Source: Xanthocytophaga agilis (lineage in GTDB: Bacteria; Bacteroidota; Bacteroidia; Cytophagales; 172606-1). Taken from it: a stretch of 64,000 nt of DNA. The notes under the pieces are model-generated. The model had not been told where the DNA came from and made no database searches. It was given only the letters and a program-made list of their open reading frames with translations. The stretch's first letter is position 1. Each line of letters starts with the position of its first letter. A program made the position numbers and the translations under genes. Shown here piece by piece: positions 8,455 through 17,948 of this stretch. The stretch lies in assembly GCF_030068605.1 (NCBI RefSeq), contig NZ_JASJOU010000011.1, forward strand, positions 62,001 through 126,000. Direction: 5' to 3'.

Positions 8455-9549
8455 TTACTTATGGCATCCTTTACTAAATAATATTATCTGATTATCCACT
8501 CGCTCATAAGTAGCACCCAGTATTTTACATAATAGATCCAGTTTCTGTTCTAAGGTTTCGTTATAGAAAGTGACAGTAACCGTACATTCCTTCAGATGTT
8601 CCATATCATAAATCATCCCTACATTATGAATATTCCCTAAGGCTGTTAGTACTTCAGGCACTGTTTTCTCTTCAAATACCAGTTGTGAAGCAACAATTGG
8701 TTTAGAACTTAACACATTTTCTTTTGTGAGCATTTGAGTATCACGCAGATAAACAGCTTGTTGTTGGGGATTCAGAGTCATTACTTCCGCTGGTATTGCT
8801 TCATTCTGATTGCTCTGAGAAGAATCCGGCACTTGGACAGATACTTTACCAGTCTTCACGGCAACTACTACACTTTTAGCATTAGGATATGCTTTGATAA
8901 TAAAACTGGTACCTAATACTGTGGTAATCGTTTTATCTGCCAAGACAATAAACGGACGATCTGACTCATGCTGAATCTTAAAGAAGGCCTCTCCAGACAA
9001 CTGAACCTCCCGCTTTTTTGATGTAAACTGACGATTATATTTTAACCAGCTTCCTGGATATAAAAATATTTTACTACCATCAGTAAGGTCGATACGTTCA
9101 ATCTGTCCGGAACGATTTGTATATAGGATATTGTCGTCATCTGAGGTACCTCTAAATACTATAGGGATATTCAGTGTATGATTAATTTCATGTTTATACT
9201 GATTATACACGATTCCCAGGACAATGATTATACTGGCAGCTATTCCTATCCGCAACAAAGTTCTCCATATAGGAATACTTCTTCCATCTAATGAACTCTC
9301 TAGTACAGAATCTCCTGCTTTTACCTGCGACACATTATCAACTGCTCTACCTTTTGCATGAATGGACTCAGGGAGAATCTCATTCCATAACTTGCTCTTC
9401 AATGCTTCTTCTTCTATCTTAGATAAGGCAGCAGGATACGGTCCTTTATCCAAACCTTCATACCATCGATTTAGTAAGTGTTGTTCTTCTGGCGTTATAG
9501 TTCCTATAAGATATTTATCAAGCAGTGATTGTAATTCTTCCTTTGTCAT
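8455..9549 (-). CDS. FecR-family anti-sigma factor (locus 1)
   Basis: 364 residues. The cytoplasmic N-terminal part (about 1-98) would hold the ECF sigma factor. One membrane helix follows (around IGIAASIIIVLGIVYNQ), then the periplasmic FecR domain (DGSKIFLYPGSWLKY, VQLSGEAFFKI, VLGTSFIIKAY) and a C-terminal DUF4974/STN-like domain (about 285-360; VTVTFYNETLEQKLDLL). In this family a substrate-loaded SusC pushes on FecR to release the sigma factor. It lies between the sigma gene and susC on the same strand, as expected. Confidence 0.94.
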   Translation of the reverse strand: MTKEELQSLLDKYLIGTITPEEQHLLNRWYEGLDKGPYPAALSKIEEEALKSKLWNEILPESIHAKGRAVDNVSQVKAGDSVLESSLDGRSIPIWRTLLRIGIAASIIIVLGIVYNQYKHEINHTLNIPIVFRGTSDDDNILYTNRSGQIERIDLTDGSKIFLYPGSWLKYNRQFTSKKREVQLSGEAFFKIQHESDRPFIVLADKTITTVLGTSFIIKAYPNAKSVVVAVKTGKVSVQVPDSSQSNQNEAIPAEVMTLNPQQQAVYLRDTQMLTKENVLSSKPIVASQLVFEEKTVPEVLTALGNIHNVGMIYDMEHLKECTVTVTFYNETLEQKLDLLCKILGATYERVDNQIILFSKGCHK

Positions 9550-9771
9550 GAAGTATAGTGAATAGAGCCTTTACAATATAGGAGTCGCAAAAAAAGTGGC
9601 CTATCCCTAATTACAAATAAAAATTATTTGAAAGATTATATTAATAGAACCGAAAATCCCAAAATATATTAGAAAAATACTAATAACTTTCCTAGGACAT
9701 ACGAAAGTTCGGCATATATTCTGTTCTGAGTAGAACATAATATGCTCAGAAATCTTTTTGAAAAAGATTTC

Positions 9772-10362
9772 TTAATTCAGATAGAATAATAGGAGAGCTA
9801 CAAAATCTTTCAAATGATCTTTCATAAGCTTTAAAGATTTTGTCAGATGATATTCTACTGCTTTTTCTGATATCTGCAACATAGCAGCAATTTCCTTTAC
9901 AGAACGTTGTTCAATTCGGCTCAATCGAAAAACTTCTCTGGTCTTTTCTGGCAACTTCTCTATACTATCATGAAGGGCTAATGTAAGATCGTTGGCAGCA
10001 ATATCCTCTTCAGTACTTTGAGTTGTAGAAACTAGTACTGACCGATAAGTATGACTGTAGTTTTCTTCTGTCAGATGAGCTCTTATGTGGTCAATAACTC
10101 TATATTTGACAGCGCCCATGAGGTAACGCTCCAAGTTATCAATTTGATTTACAATACGTTTATTCCAAAGACTTATAAATAAATCCTGTACAAGCTCTTC
10201 TGAAGCTTCCCTTACTTTAATTTTACGATAGATTACCCAAAATACCTTTGACCAGTATCTTTCATATATTTCCGTAAATGCACCTTCATCCCCACTTTGC
10301 AAAGCGGTAACCAAAGCTGCATCATCCCATTCTGCATACATACTGTTCTGTATATTACCCAA
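9772..10362 (-). CDS. ECF RNA polymerase sigma factor, FecI-like (locus 1)
   Basis: 196 residues. Region 2 (FTEIYERYWSKVFWVIY, ELVQDLFISLWNKR) binds core polymerase and the -10 element; region 4 (LPEKTREVFRLSRIEQ, SVKEIAAMLQISEKAVEYHL) carries the helix-turn-helix. The protein ends in a short hydrophobic tail (FVALLLFYLN), shared with the second ECF factor in this window. It is the first gene of the sigma-FecR-SusC-SusD cascade and should direct polymerase to its own locus when FecR releases it. The ATG at 10362 gives the standard family N-terminus. Confidence 0.95.
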   Translation of the reverse strand: MGNIQNSMYAEWDDAALVTALQSGDEGAFTEIYERYWSKVFWVIYRKIKVREASEELVQDLFISLWNKRIVNQIDNLERYLMGAVKYRVIDHIRAHLTEENYSHTYRSVLVSTTQSTEEDIAANDLTLALHDSIEKLPEKTREVFRLSRIEQRSVKEIAAMLQISEKAVEYHLTKSLKLMKDHLKDFVALLLFYLN

Positions 10363-10801
10363 CGTTATTGCCTGTCTATTACTCTCTAATTACAAAAATA
10401 TATTCGCAATATACAAAATTACAGATGTTGTACACAACTAGATATGGCCTAAAAAGGGCAATTTTTTATCTGCATAAAAATATTATTTAATAACTATTTC
10501 CCTAAATCCTTCAATTATAAGATACTAAAACAGTTATACTATTAAGTATAATTGTTTTACCCTTATCAAAATAGTATGAATAACATAAAGCATTCCCAAA
10601 ACAGCGCTCTTTTGTAGAGGTTCATCCTCAAACATTTGTTTTTGTTACCTGAGTTCTGTTAAAATTGACCAAATATATGATAGCCTAATTTATATCTAGA
10701 TTTTGGCAGGAATTTTTACCGGTTATATCAAAACATACAGTCGCTATATGAGTTTATAAAAAGAGAAAGTACTATACAACCCAATACAAACTTCTATTCT
10801 C
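10363..10801. other. 439-bp spacer with sigma promoter region and a hairpin
   Basis: A+T-rich spacer between divergent genes. On the minus strand a match to the -7 consensus (TATTTTTG, complement at 10393-10400) lies 31 bp before the sigma start. A 14-bp inverted repeat with one mismatch and a 4-nt loop sits at 10527-10558. No coding signal seen. Confidence 0.45.
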
Positions 10802-11053
10802 ATGAAAAGTGCTCCTAACACTATCCATGCCGAACTTGCCAAGGCCAGAGAGGAAATTGAGCAATTACATATTCGCATGCATGAATTCAGTAAATTACCT
10901 CTTAAGATTCGACTAGTCAGATTTAGAGAAATTATACATACTAGTGGAAAAATATTCTTTCTGAATCATTTAATTCATGACCTGGAAGAAGAACTTTATA
11001 AACAAACGCCTACCACACAAGAACAGTCTCCCGACAATATGTCTGCCGGATAG
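10802..11053 (+). CDS. Small hypothetical coiled-coil protein
   Basis: 83 residues, very rich in Glu, Lys, His and Leu with heptad-like spacing (AELAKAREEIEQLHIRMHEF and LNHLIHDLEEELYKQ), suggesting two amphipathic helices and possible oligomerisation. The tail after residue 68 is polar and probably disordered. There is no signal peptide or membrane segment. I do not recognise a family. Codon use matches its surroundings and no frame on the other strand competes, which supports it being real. It is a lone gene. Confidence 0.6.
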   Translation: MKSAPNTIHAELAKAREEIEQLHIRMHEFSKLPLKIRLVRFREIIHTSGKIFFLNHLIHDLEEELYKQTPTTQEQSPDNMSAG

Positions 11054-11190
11054 AATAAAGATTCCCAGCATCCTGATTAGCTACAATTTCTATTTACTTT
11101 GATCAGAAAATACATATTTTTCTTACTGTCATCCCATCTTAACTGTACATTTCCCGATCATTTCTACAACTATCAGAATCACCTATTTAC

Positions 11191-11844
11191 TTACCTGATT
11201 ATTTTAAAAGCTAAAGTAGCATTCTGTGTAGTCAAATATATACTCAGCCAGACAGGTAACATCATCTCCGTACTGCGAGCGTGTCGTATATCTCCCAGAT
11301 CCATTATATCATTCCAACCAAACTGATGTAATAACTCACTAACTTGTGATTTAGCTTCCAGATCATTACCCGCAACAAGCATTGTTGCATCTCCACCAGA
11401 TGTATGTGCATTAACCATTACACTACAGGTTACAATATTCAACGTTTTAACAACTTTAGTATCAGGTAAAAGCTCTTGAATGGCTTCTCCCAACGAATAG
11501 GTATTACACAATTCAGGAATAAGTATAGGTGGCATTCCTTTACTAAAATCAAGCGGGTTACTCACATCAACCAAAATTTTGCCTGAAAAATGTTTTTTAT
11601 CACAACTCTTCAGAATGTCCAGGGAGGCCTCACCCTTCGTACAGTTAAAAAGCATTTCGCCAAATGCAACTGTATCATTGAATGTTCCTTGTAAGGCGTT
11701 GGTACCATACTTGGTTACCCATTCCCCAGCTTTTTCGTTATCTGACGTCCGTGAACCTAACATAACTATATACCCTAGCTCCAATAACTTTGCACCAATG
11801 GTTTGTCCTACTATACCAGTGCCTAATACTCCTATCTTTTTCAT
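11191..11844 (-). CDS. NAD(P)-binding oxidoreductase, F420-dependent NADP reductase-like
   Basis: 217 residues. The N-terminus has the Rossmann nucleotide-binding loop (GVLGTGIVGQTIGAKLLELG) followed by GSRT, whose Arg suggests a preference for NADP. The fold matches the pfam group named for coenzyme F420-dependent NADP oxidoreductase; bacterial members of this type generally use NAD(P) and their substrates are mostly unknown. VDVSNPLDF and VKTLNIVTC are conserved positions of the fold. It is divergent from an HxlR regulator 105 bp away, a common pairing in which the regulator controls the reductase under electrophile or redox stress; that role is inferred. Confidence 0.85.
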   Translation of the reverse strand: MKKIGVLGTGIVGQTIGAKLLELGYIVMLGSRTSDNEKAGEWVTKYGTNALQGTFNDTVAFGEMLFNCTKGEASLDILKSCDKKHFSGKILVDVSNPLDFSKGMPPILIPELCNTYSLGEAIQELLPDTKVVKTLNIVTCSVMVNAHTSGGDATMLVAGNDLEAKSQVSELLHQFGWNDIMDLGDIRHARSTEMMLPVWLSIYLTTQNATLAFKIIR

Positions 11845-11881
11845 CGTATTTGCTTTTTAATCAGTGATAAAATTATAGGAA

Positions 11882-11931
11882 CAAACATACGATTACTACT
11901 TTTGCAAGTAAATAACTGTCAATTTTGACAG
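11882..11931. promoter_or_regulatory. Divergent promoter boxes and HxlR operator candidate
   Basis: The 105-bp divergent spacer has a minus-strand -7 box TATGTTTG (11882-11889) for the reductase and a plus-strand -7 box TACTTTTG (11897-11904) for the regulator. The palindrome CTGTCAATTTTGACAG (7-bp arms, 11916-11931) lies where transcription of the regulator should begin, a fitting place for an autorepressor. The -33 elements are not clear. Confidence 0.5.
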
Positions 11932-11949
11932 GTTGAAAAAAATACAATT

Positions 11950-12324
11950 ATGATACTAAAAGGGGTAAATACAGCCTTCCGGCTAGATGAAAAATTATAT
12001 CACTGCGCCATGGATATTACGATGGATTACATTGGCGGTAAATGGCGAACTGTTATTCTGTGGTATTTAAAAGAAAAGACAATGCGCTTTGCCGAAATAA
12101 AGAAGCATATTCCGGACATCACAGAAAAAATGTTGAGTATTCAGCTCAAACAACTAGAAAAAGATGGTCTGATCAAACGGGAAATGTTTGGCACCAAACC
12201 ACCTGTTAGAGTGGAATACTCATTAACTGACTTTGGCAAAACATTAATACCTGTACTCAATGCAATTGCTAAATGGGGTAGAGATCTGGGCGAAAGCGAA
12301 GGAACGCTGGTTGAGCTAGATTAG
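11950..12324 (+). CDS. HxlR-family winged-helix transcriptional regulator
   Basis: 124 residues, the usual size. The HxlR signature is clear: MDYIGGKWRTVILWYL, then the recognition helix around ITEKMLSIQLKQLEKDGLI and the wing RVEYSLTDFGKTLIPVL. A Cys at residue 19 (LYHCAMDIT) sits where redox-sensing members such as YodB and HypR have their reactive cysteine, so thiol or quinone sensing is possible. Divergent from an oxidoreductase it probably controls. The promoter and a palindromic candidate operator are in the spacer. Confidence 0.93.
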   Translation: MILKGVNTAFRLDEKLYHCAMDITMDYIGGKWRTVILWYLKEKTMRFAEIKKHIPDITEKMLSIQLKQLEKDGLIKREMFGTKPPVRVEYSLTDFGKTLIPVLNAIAKWGRDLGESEGTLVELD

Positions 12325-12357
12325 CATTTGTACAAACTCACCACAGTATTTCCTTTT

Positions 12358-15300
12358 CTATTCAAAAGGTAGAAATATGGTAAATGTAGCTCCATTACCC
12401 AGTTGGCTGGTAGCGATTATAGCCCCGCCATGGTTAGTCACTACCTTTTCACAAATAGCAAGTCCAATACCTGTACCTGCGTATTCTACCCGGCTATGCA
12501 ATCGTTGAAATATCTGAAAGATACGTTCTGCATATTCTTCTTCAAAGCCGATTCCATTATCAGATACTTTAATCTGATGATAGTAACGGGTATGTTTTAT
12601 AACTTTAACAGAAGATGGCAGATTCTTAGAATCTATTTGCTGGTAACGAACTTCAACTATAGGAGCAACATCTTTCTTGTGAAACTTGAGTGCATTACTA
12701 AGCAAATTCTGAAATAATTGTTCCAACTGGGAGGCATCTCCAAAAACAGTAGGTAAAGGATCTGCCTGAATGATAGCCTTTGTTTCCTCTATACGCAATT
12801 CCAGTGCAGTCAGTACAGTACTTAAAACCTGAGTTAAAGAGACCGACTCTGACATATCTTTTTGGGATGACACTCTGGAAAAAGACAATAAGTCTCTGAT
12901 AAGCACAGACATTCGTCCAGCAGCAGACTGCATACGTTCCAACAACTGTACTCCTTCTCCCAACTGATGAGCGTACTGTTTTTTAAGCAAATCGCCAAAT
13001 GACTGCACTTTACGCAAAGGTTCCTGAAGATCATGGCTAGCGATGTATGCAAACTTTTCCAGATTATCATTAGACCGTAACAAAAGGGCATTCACTTCAA
13101 AAAGATCTTCATTGGCTGTAGCTAGCTCCTCATTGGTTGCAGCCAGCTCTTCATTGGTAACGGCCAATTCTTCTGTACGTTCCTGAACCTGTTGCTCAAG
13201 CTTTAGTTGTATCTGACGCTCTGCAGTTATATCGCGCACAGTACCAATCATTTTAACTGGTACACCTAGCTCATCAAAAAAAGTTAGTGCTTTGGCATGT
13301 AAAATATATTTTTTTCCATGTACAGGGTTTTGTATTGTATACTCTTCATCAAATACACCTCCTGATTCTATATTCATAGCCCAGTCCACTGCATCTTTGA
13401 TTCGGTCTATATCATCTGGTGAAATAGAAGCATAAATCTCATTCAGGTCTGCATCTCCTTGTGTCAAATTGAACCATTCCTGAAAACGCTGTGAATAAAA
13501 AACATGGTTTGTGACCGGATCGAAACTCCAGGTACCCAGTTGAGCCAGATCTACAGCATTGCGCATGAAGGCTTCTGCTTCCTCTATTTTTTGACGGGCC
13601 TGTACCTGACCTGTAACTTCTGTAGCCGTAACAATAATACCATAGATGGCATTATCTGTATTACGCAAAGCTTTATAGATATAGTTGTAATAGCCAGTAT
13701 AAGGCTGCCCATACCGTATCAATTCTATTCTCTCTTCTGGTTGATAAAATGTCTCTCCAGTATAAAATACCTTTGTAAGATTGTCCAGTAAGGCAGTAGT
13801 ACGTAGTTCAGGAATAGCATCCATAAGAGGCAGACCCAATATAGGGTTGTCTCTGCCTATCATTTCCATCATATTCTCATTGACTGTCTGGACAATCATT
13901 TCCTCTCCTATCAATACCAGCTTAGCGACAGGGGAATTATAAATAATGCTTCGTGCAAATAAATCACTTTCTTCGAGTTGTTTTCTGGTTCTGACCTCTT
14001 CTGTAACATCAATGGCAACATCCAATATGGCATATACCTTACCACTAGTGTCAAATAAGGGTTGATAGGTAAAATTAAAATAGTATGTACCCAGTTTTCC
14101 ATCTACAACCAGATCTGCTTTGGCTTCTCTTGCATGATAGGGTATACCTGTTGTGAAAACATCATCCAGAATTTGTAAAAAAGGTTGTCCTTCCAGTTCA
14201 GGCAAAGCATACCTTAAAGGTTTACCCATCACACTATCTCCTTTGCCCCAAAGCTTTATCATAGCCACATTTGACATTTCAATTACGAGATCCCGACCTG
14301 TAAACAATGACATAGCTACAGGCGAGTTTTCCACCAGGCTTCGTACTTTGGTTTCACTCTCTTCAAGCTTTTGTCTGGCTAGTACCTGTTCTGTCACATC
14401 AATAGCCATGATCATTACTCCACTAACAGAGCTATCTGTATTACGAAGAGGTGTATAAGTAAAATCAAAATAAGCATCTTCCTGTTTCCCTTGACGCTCC
14501 AGTTTTGCCAGCACACTACTCCCTATAACTGGTTTCCCTTCATCATACACCTGTTGCAGGAGTTCTATAAATCCCTGCCCTTCTATTTCAGGTAAGGCAT
14601 CCATCAGCTTTAGCCCTTTAATGGAAGCATCTTTCCGCCAAAACTCAAATATTTTTTCATTACCCACTTCAATAACCATCTCCCGACCACTTAGCAGCCC
14701 AATTGCCATTGGCGCCTGCTGTATTATACTGCGAAAACGTTCTTCACTGGCTTCCAATTGCAGTTGAGCTTCCACCTCTACAGTAATATCCTGAGCAATT
14801 CCCGAAAAGAAGTACGGTTTCCCTTCTGCATCATATTGATACGTTCCAATAACCCGCACCCAGTGTACAGAGCCATCATCCCAAATAAAGCGGATCTGAT
14901 ACCGAAGCTTTCCTGTTTGCATAGACTCTTCATACGCAATATCCCGTAGCTTACGATCATCCGGATGAATATGCCCAATTAACTCTTCACGACTAAAACT
15001 TTTCCCTGAGCCTGTCATAATCCTGGCTAATTCAGACGAATACTCTAGTTCTCCACTATTCATCCGAATCGTGAACCAACCCGCATTGCCACCTTCCAAT
15101 GCGAGTTCGGCCAATTGCTCAGAAGTAGCAGCCTGTTCTCTGAATTGCACTTGAGCCGTAATATCCTGAGCCACTCCAAAGAAGCGACGAGAGGTACTCT
15201 GTTCATCAAAATAAGTCTTTCCTCTGGCATGAATCCATCTCAATTGTCCATCAGATCTCAGAATACGAAAATGTATATCTACTATTGTTTGTCCAAGATC

Positions 15301-15543
15301 GAAAACTTGCACCATACTTTCCCGGACTTTTATCTGATCTTCAGAATATACATACTGGAAAACAGTTTTATACATAACCTCTTCATATTCAGAGAATCCA
15401 TACAATTCTCTGCAACGTTTGTCCAGGTATACTTTCTGCTGAAGACTATCCAACTCCCACGTACCTACTCCTGCAAAATCCAACGCCAGCTGTAATCTAT
15501 CGTTTCCAATTGGAAAAAGCTCATCAAAAGAATGTGTATCCAT
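12358..15543 (-). CDS. Soluble multi-PAS hybrid-type sensor histidine kinase (no receiver)
   Basis: 1061 residues with no membrane segment. Six PAS/PAC units fill about residues 10-790, followed by a coiled coil built of repeated EELAATNEELA-type heptads, a HisKA dimerisation domain with phospho-acceptor His837 (ASHDLQEPLRKV) and a HATPase domain (NLLSNALKFH, DNGIGFEEEYAERIFQIFQR, GTGIGLAICEKV). PAS units three to five share a near-common plan (S/P-MA-LL-G, then ALPELEGQ), pointing to internal duplication. No response regulator is adjacent, so its partner lies elsewhere. It is convergent with hxlR and divergent from kup. Signal and target are unknown. Confidence 0.93.
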   Translation of the reverse strand: MDTHSFDELFPIGNDRLQLALDFAGVGTWELDSLQQKVYLDKRCRELYGFSEYEEVMYKTVFQYVYSEDQIKVRESMVQVFDLGQTIVDIHFRILRSDGQLRWIHARGKTYFDEQSTSRRFFGVAQDITAQVQFREQAATSEQLAELALEGGNAGWFTIRMNSGELEYSSELARIMTGSGKSFSREELIGHIHPDDRKLRDIAYEESMQTGKLRYQIRFIWDDGSVHWVRVIGTYQYDAEGKPYFFSGIAQDITVEVEAQLQLEASEERFRSIIQQAPMAIGLLSGREMVIEVGNEKIFEFWRKDASIKGLKLMDALPEIEGQGFIELLQQVYDEGKPVIGSSVLAKLERQGKQEDAYFDFTYTPLRNTDSSVSGVMIMAIDVTEQVLARQKLEESETKVRSLVENSPVAMSLFTGRDLVIEMSNVAMIKLWGKGDSVMGKPLRYALPELEGQPFLQILDDVFTTGIPYHAREAKADLVVDGKLGTYYFNFTYQPLFDTSGKVYAILDVAIDVTEEVRTRKQLEESDLFARSIIYNSPVAKLVLIGEEMIVQTVNENMMEMIGRDNPILGLPLMDAIPELRTTALLDNLTKVFYTGETFYQPEERIELIRYGQPYTGYYNYIYKALRNTDNAIYGIIVTATEVTGQVQARQKIEEAEAFMRNAVDLAQLGTWSFDPVTNHVFYSQRFQEWFNLTQGDADLNEIYASISPDDIDRIKDAVDWAMNIESGGVFDEEYTIQNPVHGKKYILHAKALTFFDELGVPVKMIGTVRDITAERQIQLKLEQQVQERTEELAVTNEELAATNEELATANEDLFEVNALLLRSNDNLEKFAYIASHDLQEPLRKVQSFGDLLKKQYAHQLGEGVQLLERMQSAAGRMSVLIRDLLSFSRVSSQKDMSESVSLTQVLSTVLTALELRIEETKAIIQADPLPTVFGDASQLEQLFQNLLSNALKFHKKDVAPIVEVRYQQIDSKNLPSSVKVIKHTRYYHQIKVSDNGIGFEEEYAERIFQIFQRLHSRVEYAGTGIGLAICEKVVTNHGGAIIATSQLGNGATFTIFLPFE

Positions 15544-15903
15544 GTGTTATGATCTCTAAAAACTATTTCAGATCTAATTTTCTCTCAATATATAATTTTC
15601 CCAGCTAAAACTATTTTCGTGAAGTATTGCTATAAATAATACTATGCATTTTACATAGATAATACTATTGCTTTAAAAGAATGGGGACAGAATGGGTTAC
15701 CGGACAATCGATTTATCATGAAAACTTACTTATCTTCAATGTATTAGTATATTATCAGCTTATGTGAAAAGTATTCATTTTTTTATTTTGGCAGAATATA
15801 GAATAGGTAACGCTAAAATTCCAACTGAATCAGGCATACACTTTTAGCTAACAAGTTTAAGAAACATATATTTTTAATCATAAATCAGTACATTTTTTTC
15901 CTC
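15544..15903. other. 360-bp divergent spacer between PAS kinase and kup
   Basis: A+T-rich, with a short direct repeat of ATAATACTAT (about 15638-15672). It must hold the promoters of both genes, but no box matches the -7 consensus perfectly. No coding frame of note. Confidence 0.4.
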
Positions 15904-17886
15904 ATGACAGGACACTCACATTCTCATCAGTCAGATTTTAACAAAGTCAGTGCAGCAGGTCTTCTTATAGCACTAGGCATTATTTATGGTGATATTGGAA
16001 CCTCTCCCTTGTACGTAATGAAAGCCATTGTTGGAGAAGGCCATCAAATACAGGCACCATTGATACTGGGTGGACTTTCCTGCGTTTTCTGGACTATTAC
16101 ATTACAAACAACTGTCAAATATGTAATCCTCACATTACGAGCTGATAACAACGGGGAAGGAGGCATTTTTGCATTATATGCCCTGGTACGCAAACGTGCT
16201 ACATGGCTGTATATTCCTGCGATTATCGGAGGTAGTACATTACTGGCTGATGGTATCATTACCCCACCAATTTCTGTAGCTTCTGCTATAGAAGGATTAC
16301 GTATACTTTATCCGTCTATTGATACTATACCTATTATTCTGGCTATTCTATCCGGACTATTTTTGTTACAGGCATTTGGTACTAAAACAGTAGGGCGTTT
16401 GTTTGGCCCACTTATGCTTCTCTGGTTTGGAATGCTGGCGGTTCTGGGAATAACTCATTTGATTAAAATGCCTCAGGTACTTTCTGCATTAAATCCCTAT
16501 TATGCATGGCAACTACTTACTCAGTATCCTGATGGCTTCTGGATTCTGGGGGCTGTCTTTTTGTGTACTACGGGTGCAGAAGCATTGTACTCAGATCTGG
16601 GACACTGCGGACGGGGTAATATCCGGGTAAGCTGGGTATTTGTAAAATCCTGTTTATTACTTAACTACTTTGGTCAGGGGGCTTGGCTTCTTAGCCAGGT
16701 AAATCAACCTCTCACTCATAATCCTTTTTATGCCTTAATGCCTGAGTGGTTTCTTTTACCAGGTATCTGTATTGCCACACTTGCTGCCATTATAGCTAGT
16801 CAGGCATTGATTTCGGGTTCGTTCACACTTATTGGAGAAGCCATGCGTCTTAGCTTCTGGCCACAGTCGCTTGTACGTTATCCAACTGAGGTGCGGGGAC
16901 AACTTTACATTCCTTCTATAAACTGGCTTCTTTGGACAGGCTGCGTTGTGGTAGTTCTTTATTTCCGTGAGTCTTCCAGCATGGAAGCAGCTTATGGTCT
17001 GGCTATTACAGTAACTATGCTGGTTACTACCATCTTATTAAGCTGTTATTTATATAGTCAGAAGTTTCCTATCTGGGTTATTGGTTTGTTTCTACTGGTT
17101 TATTTAAGTCTGGAAGGATCGTTTCTGATTGCCAATCTGGACAAGTTTCCGCATGGAGGTTGGGTTAGTGTAGCCATTGGATTAATATTGGCAAGTATTA
17201 TGTACATCTTTATTCGGGCACACCAAATCAAGAGTCGCTTGCTGGAATTTGTATCTCTACCAGAACAGATTCCAGGTTTACGCGAACTTAGCAATGATAT
17301 AACTATCCCCAAATACGGAACACATTTGGTCTTTATGACTGCCGCAGGCAGTGAAGATCGTATAGAAAAAAATGCTATCGAATCCATATTCCTGCATGGA
17401 CCTAAACGGGCAGATATCTATTGGTTTATCCATGTAGAAACCCTTGATGAACCCTATACCAAAGAATATAAAATTAATGTACTTGCTGCGGAAGATGTGA
17501 TTAAGATAACATTCCGATTAGGATTCCGGGTTGAGCCTACTATTAATCTATTCTTCCGTCAGGTGCTGGAAGATATAGTTCAAAAAAAAGAGGTAGATAT
17601 TATTTCACGCTATGAATCACTACACAATAAAAAGGTAACAGGTGATTTTACATTCATCATTTTTGAGCCTTTTCTTTCCTACGACAACGACTTACCGTTA
17701 ATGGAGCAGGTTGTGATGAAAGGATATTTCTTTCTCAAACAATTCACTCTTTCCAAGCAACGCTGGTTCCAGTTGGAAGCTAATCGGGTAACTGTAGAGA
17801 AAGTCCCTATGGTGATTCGGCCACTGCCGGAAATGGATCTTGTTCGTGTAGAAGAACCTACACCTGAAAAGATAACAACACATTAA
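15904..17886 (+). CDS. kup: Kup-family low-affinity potassium uptake protein
   Basis: 660 residues, the family norm. The N-terminus has the Kup signature (ALGIIYGDIGTSPLYVMKAI) and GEGGIFALYALVRKR; about 12 membrane helices run to roughly residue 440, followed by a cytoplasmic C-terminal domain of about 200 residues. Kup proteins bring K+ in with protons across the inner membrane. The ATG at 15904 places the first helix correctly and is preceded by an A/T-rich leader. It is a single gene, convergent with the HDAC-like gene, with a shared hairpin between them. Confidence 0.96.
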   Translation: MTGHSHSHQSDFNKVSAAGLLIALGIIYGDIGTSPLYVMKAIVGEGHQIQAPLILGGLSCVFWTITLQTTVKYVILTLRADNNGEGGIFALYALVRKRATWLYIPAIIGGSTLLADGIITPPISVASAIEGLRILYPSIDTIPIILAILSGLFLLQAFGTKTVGRLFGPLMLLWFGMLAVLGITHLIKMPQVLSALNPYYAWQLLTQYPDGFWILGAVFLCTTGAEALYSDLGHCGRGNIRVSWVFVKSCLLLNYFGQGAWLLSQVNQPLTHNPFYALMPEWFLLPGICIATLAAIIASQALISGSFTLIGEAMRLSFWPQSLVRYPTEVRGQLYIPSINWLLWTGCVVVVLYFRESSSMEAAYGLAITVTMLVTTILLSCYLYSQKFPIWVIGLFLLVYLSLEGSFLIANLDKFPHGGWVSVAIGLILASIMYIFIRAHQIKSRLLEFVSLPEQIPGLRELSNDITIPKYGTHLVFMTAAGSEDRIEKNAIESIFLHGPKRADIYWFIHVETLDEPYTKEYKINVLAAEDVIKITFRLGFRVEPTINLFFRQVLEDIVQKKEVDIISRYESLHNKKVTGDFTFIIFEPFLSYDNDLPLMEQVVMKGYFFLKQFTLSKQRWFQLEANRVTVEKVPMVIRPLPEMDLVRVEEPTPEKITTH

Positions 17887-17898
17887 AAATTTTCTAGA

Positions 17899-17941
17899 AT
17901 TCTCCTGCCCTGCTAAACTTGAGTCAGTAAGGCAGGAGAAT
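17899..17941. terminator. Hairpin between convergent kup and HDAC-like gene
   Basis: An 11-bp perfect stem ATTCTCCTGCC/GGCAGGAGAAT with a 21-nt loop. On the minus strand it leads into CTAGAAAATTTTTAA, so it probably ends the HDAC-like transcript and may work both ways. Confidence 0.55.
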
Positions 17942-17948
17942 AGAGTTA

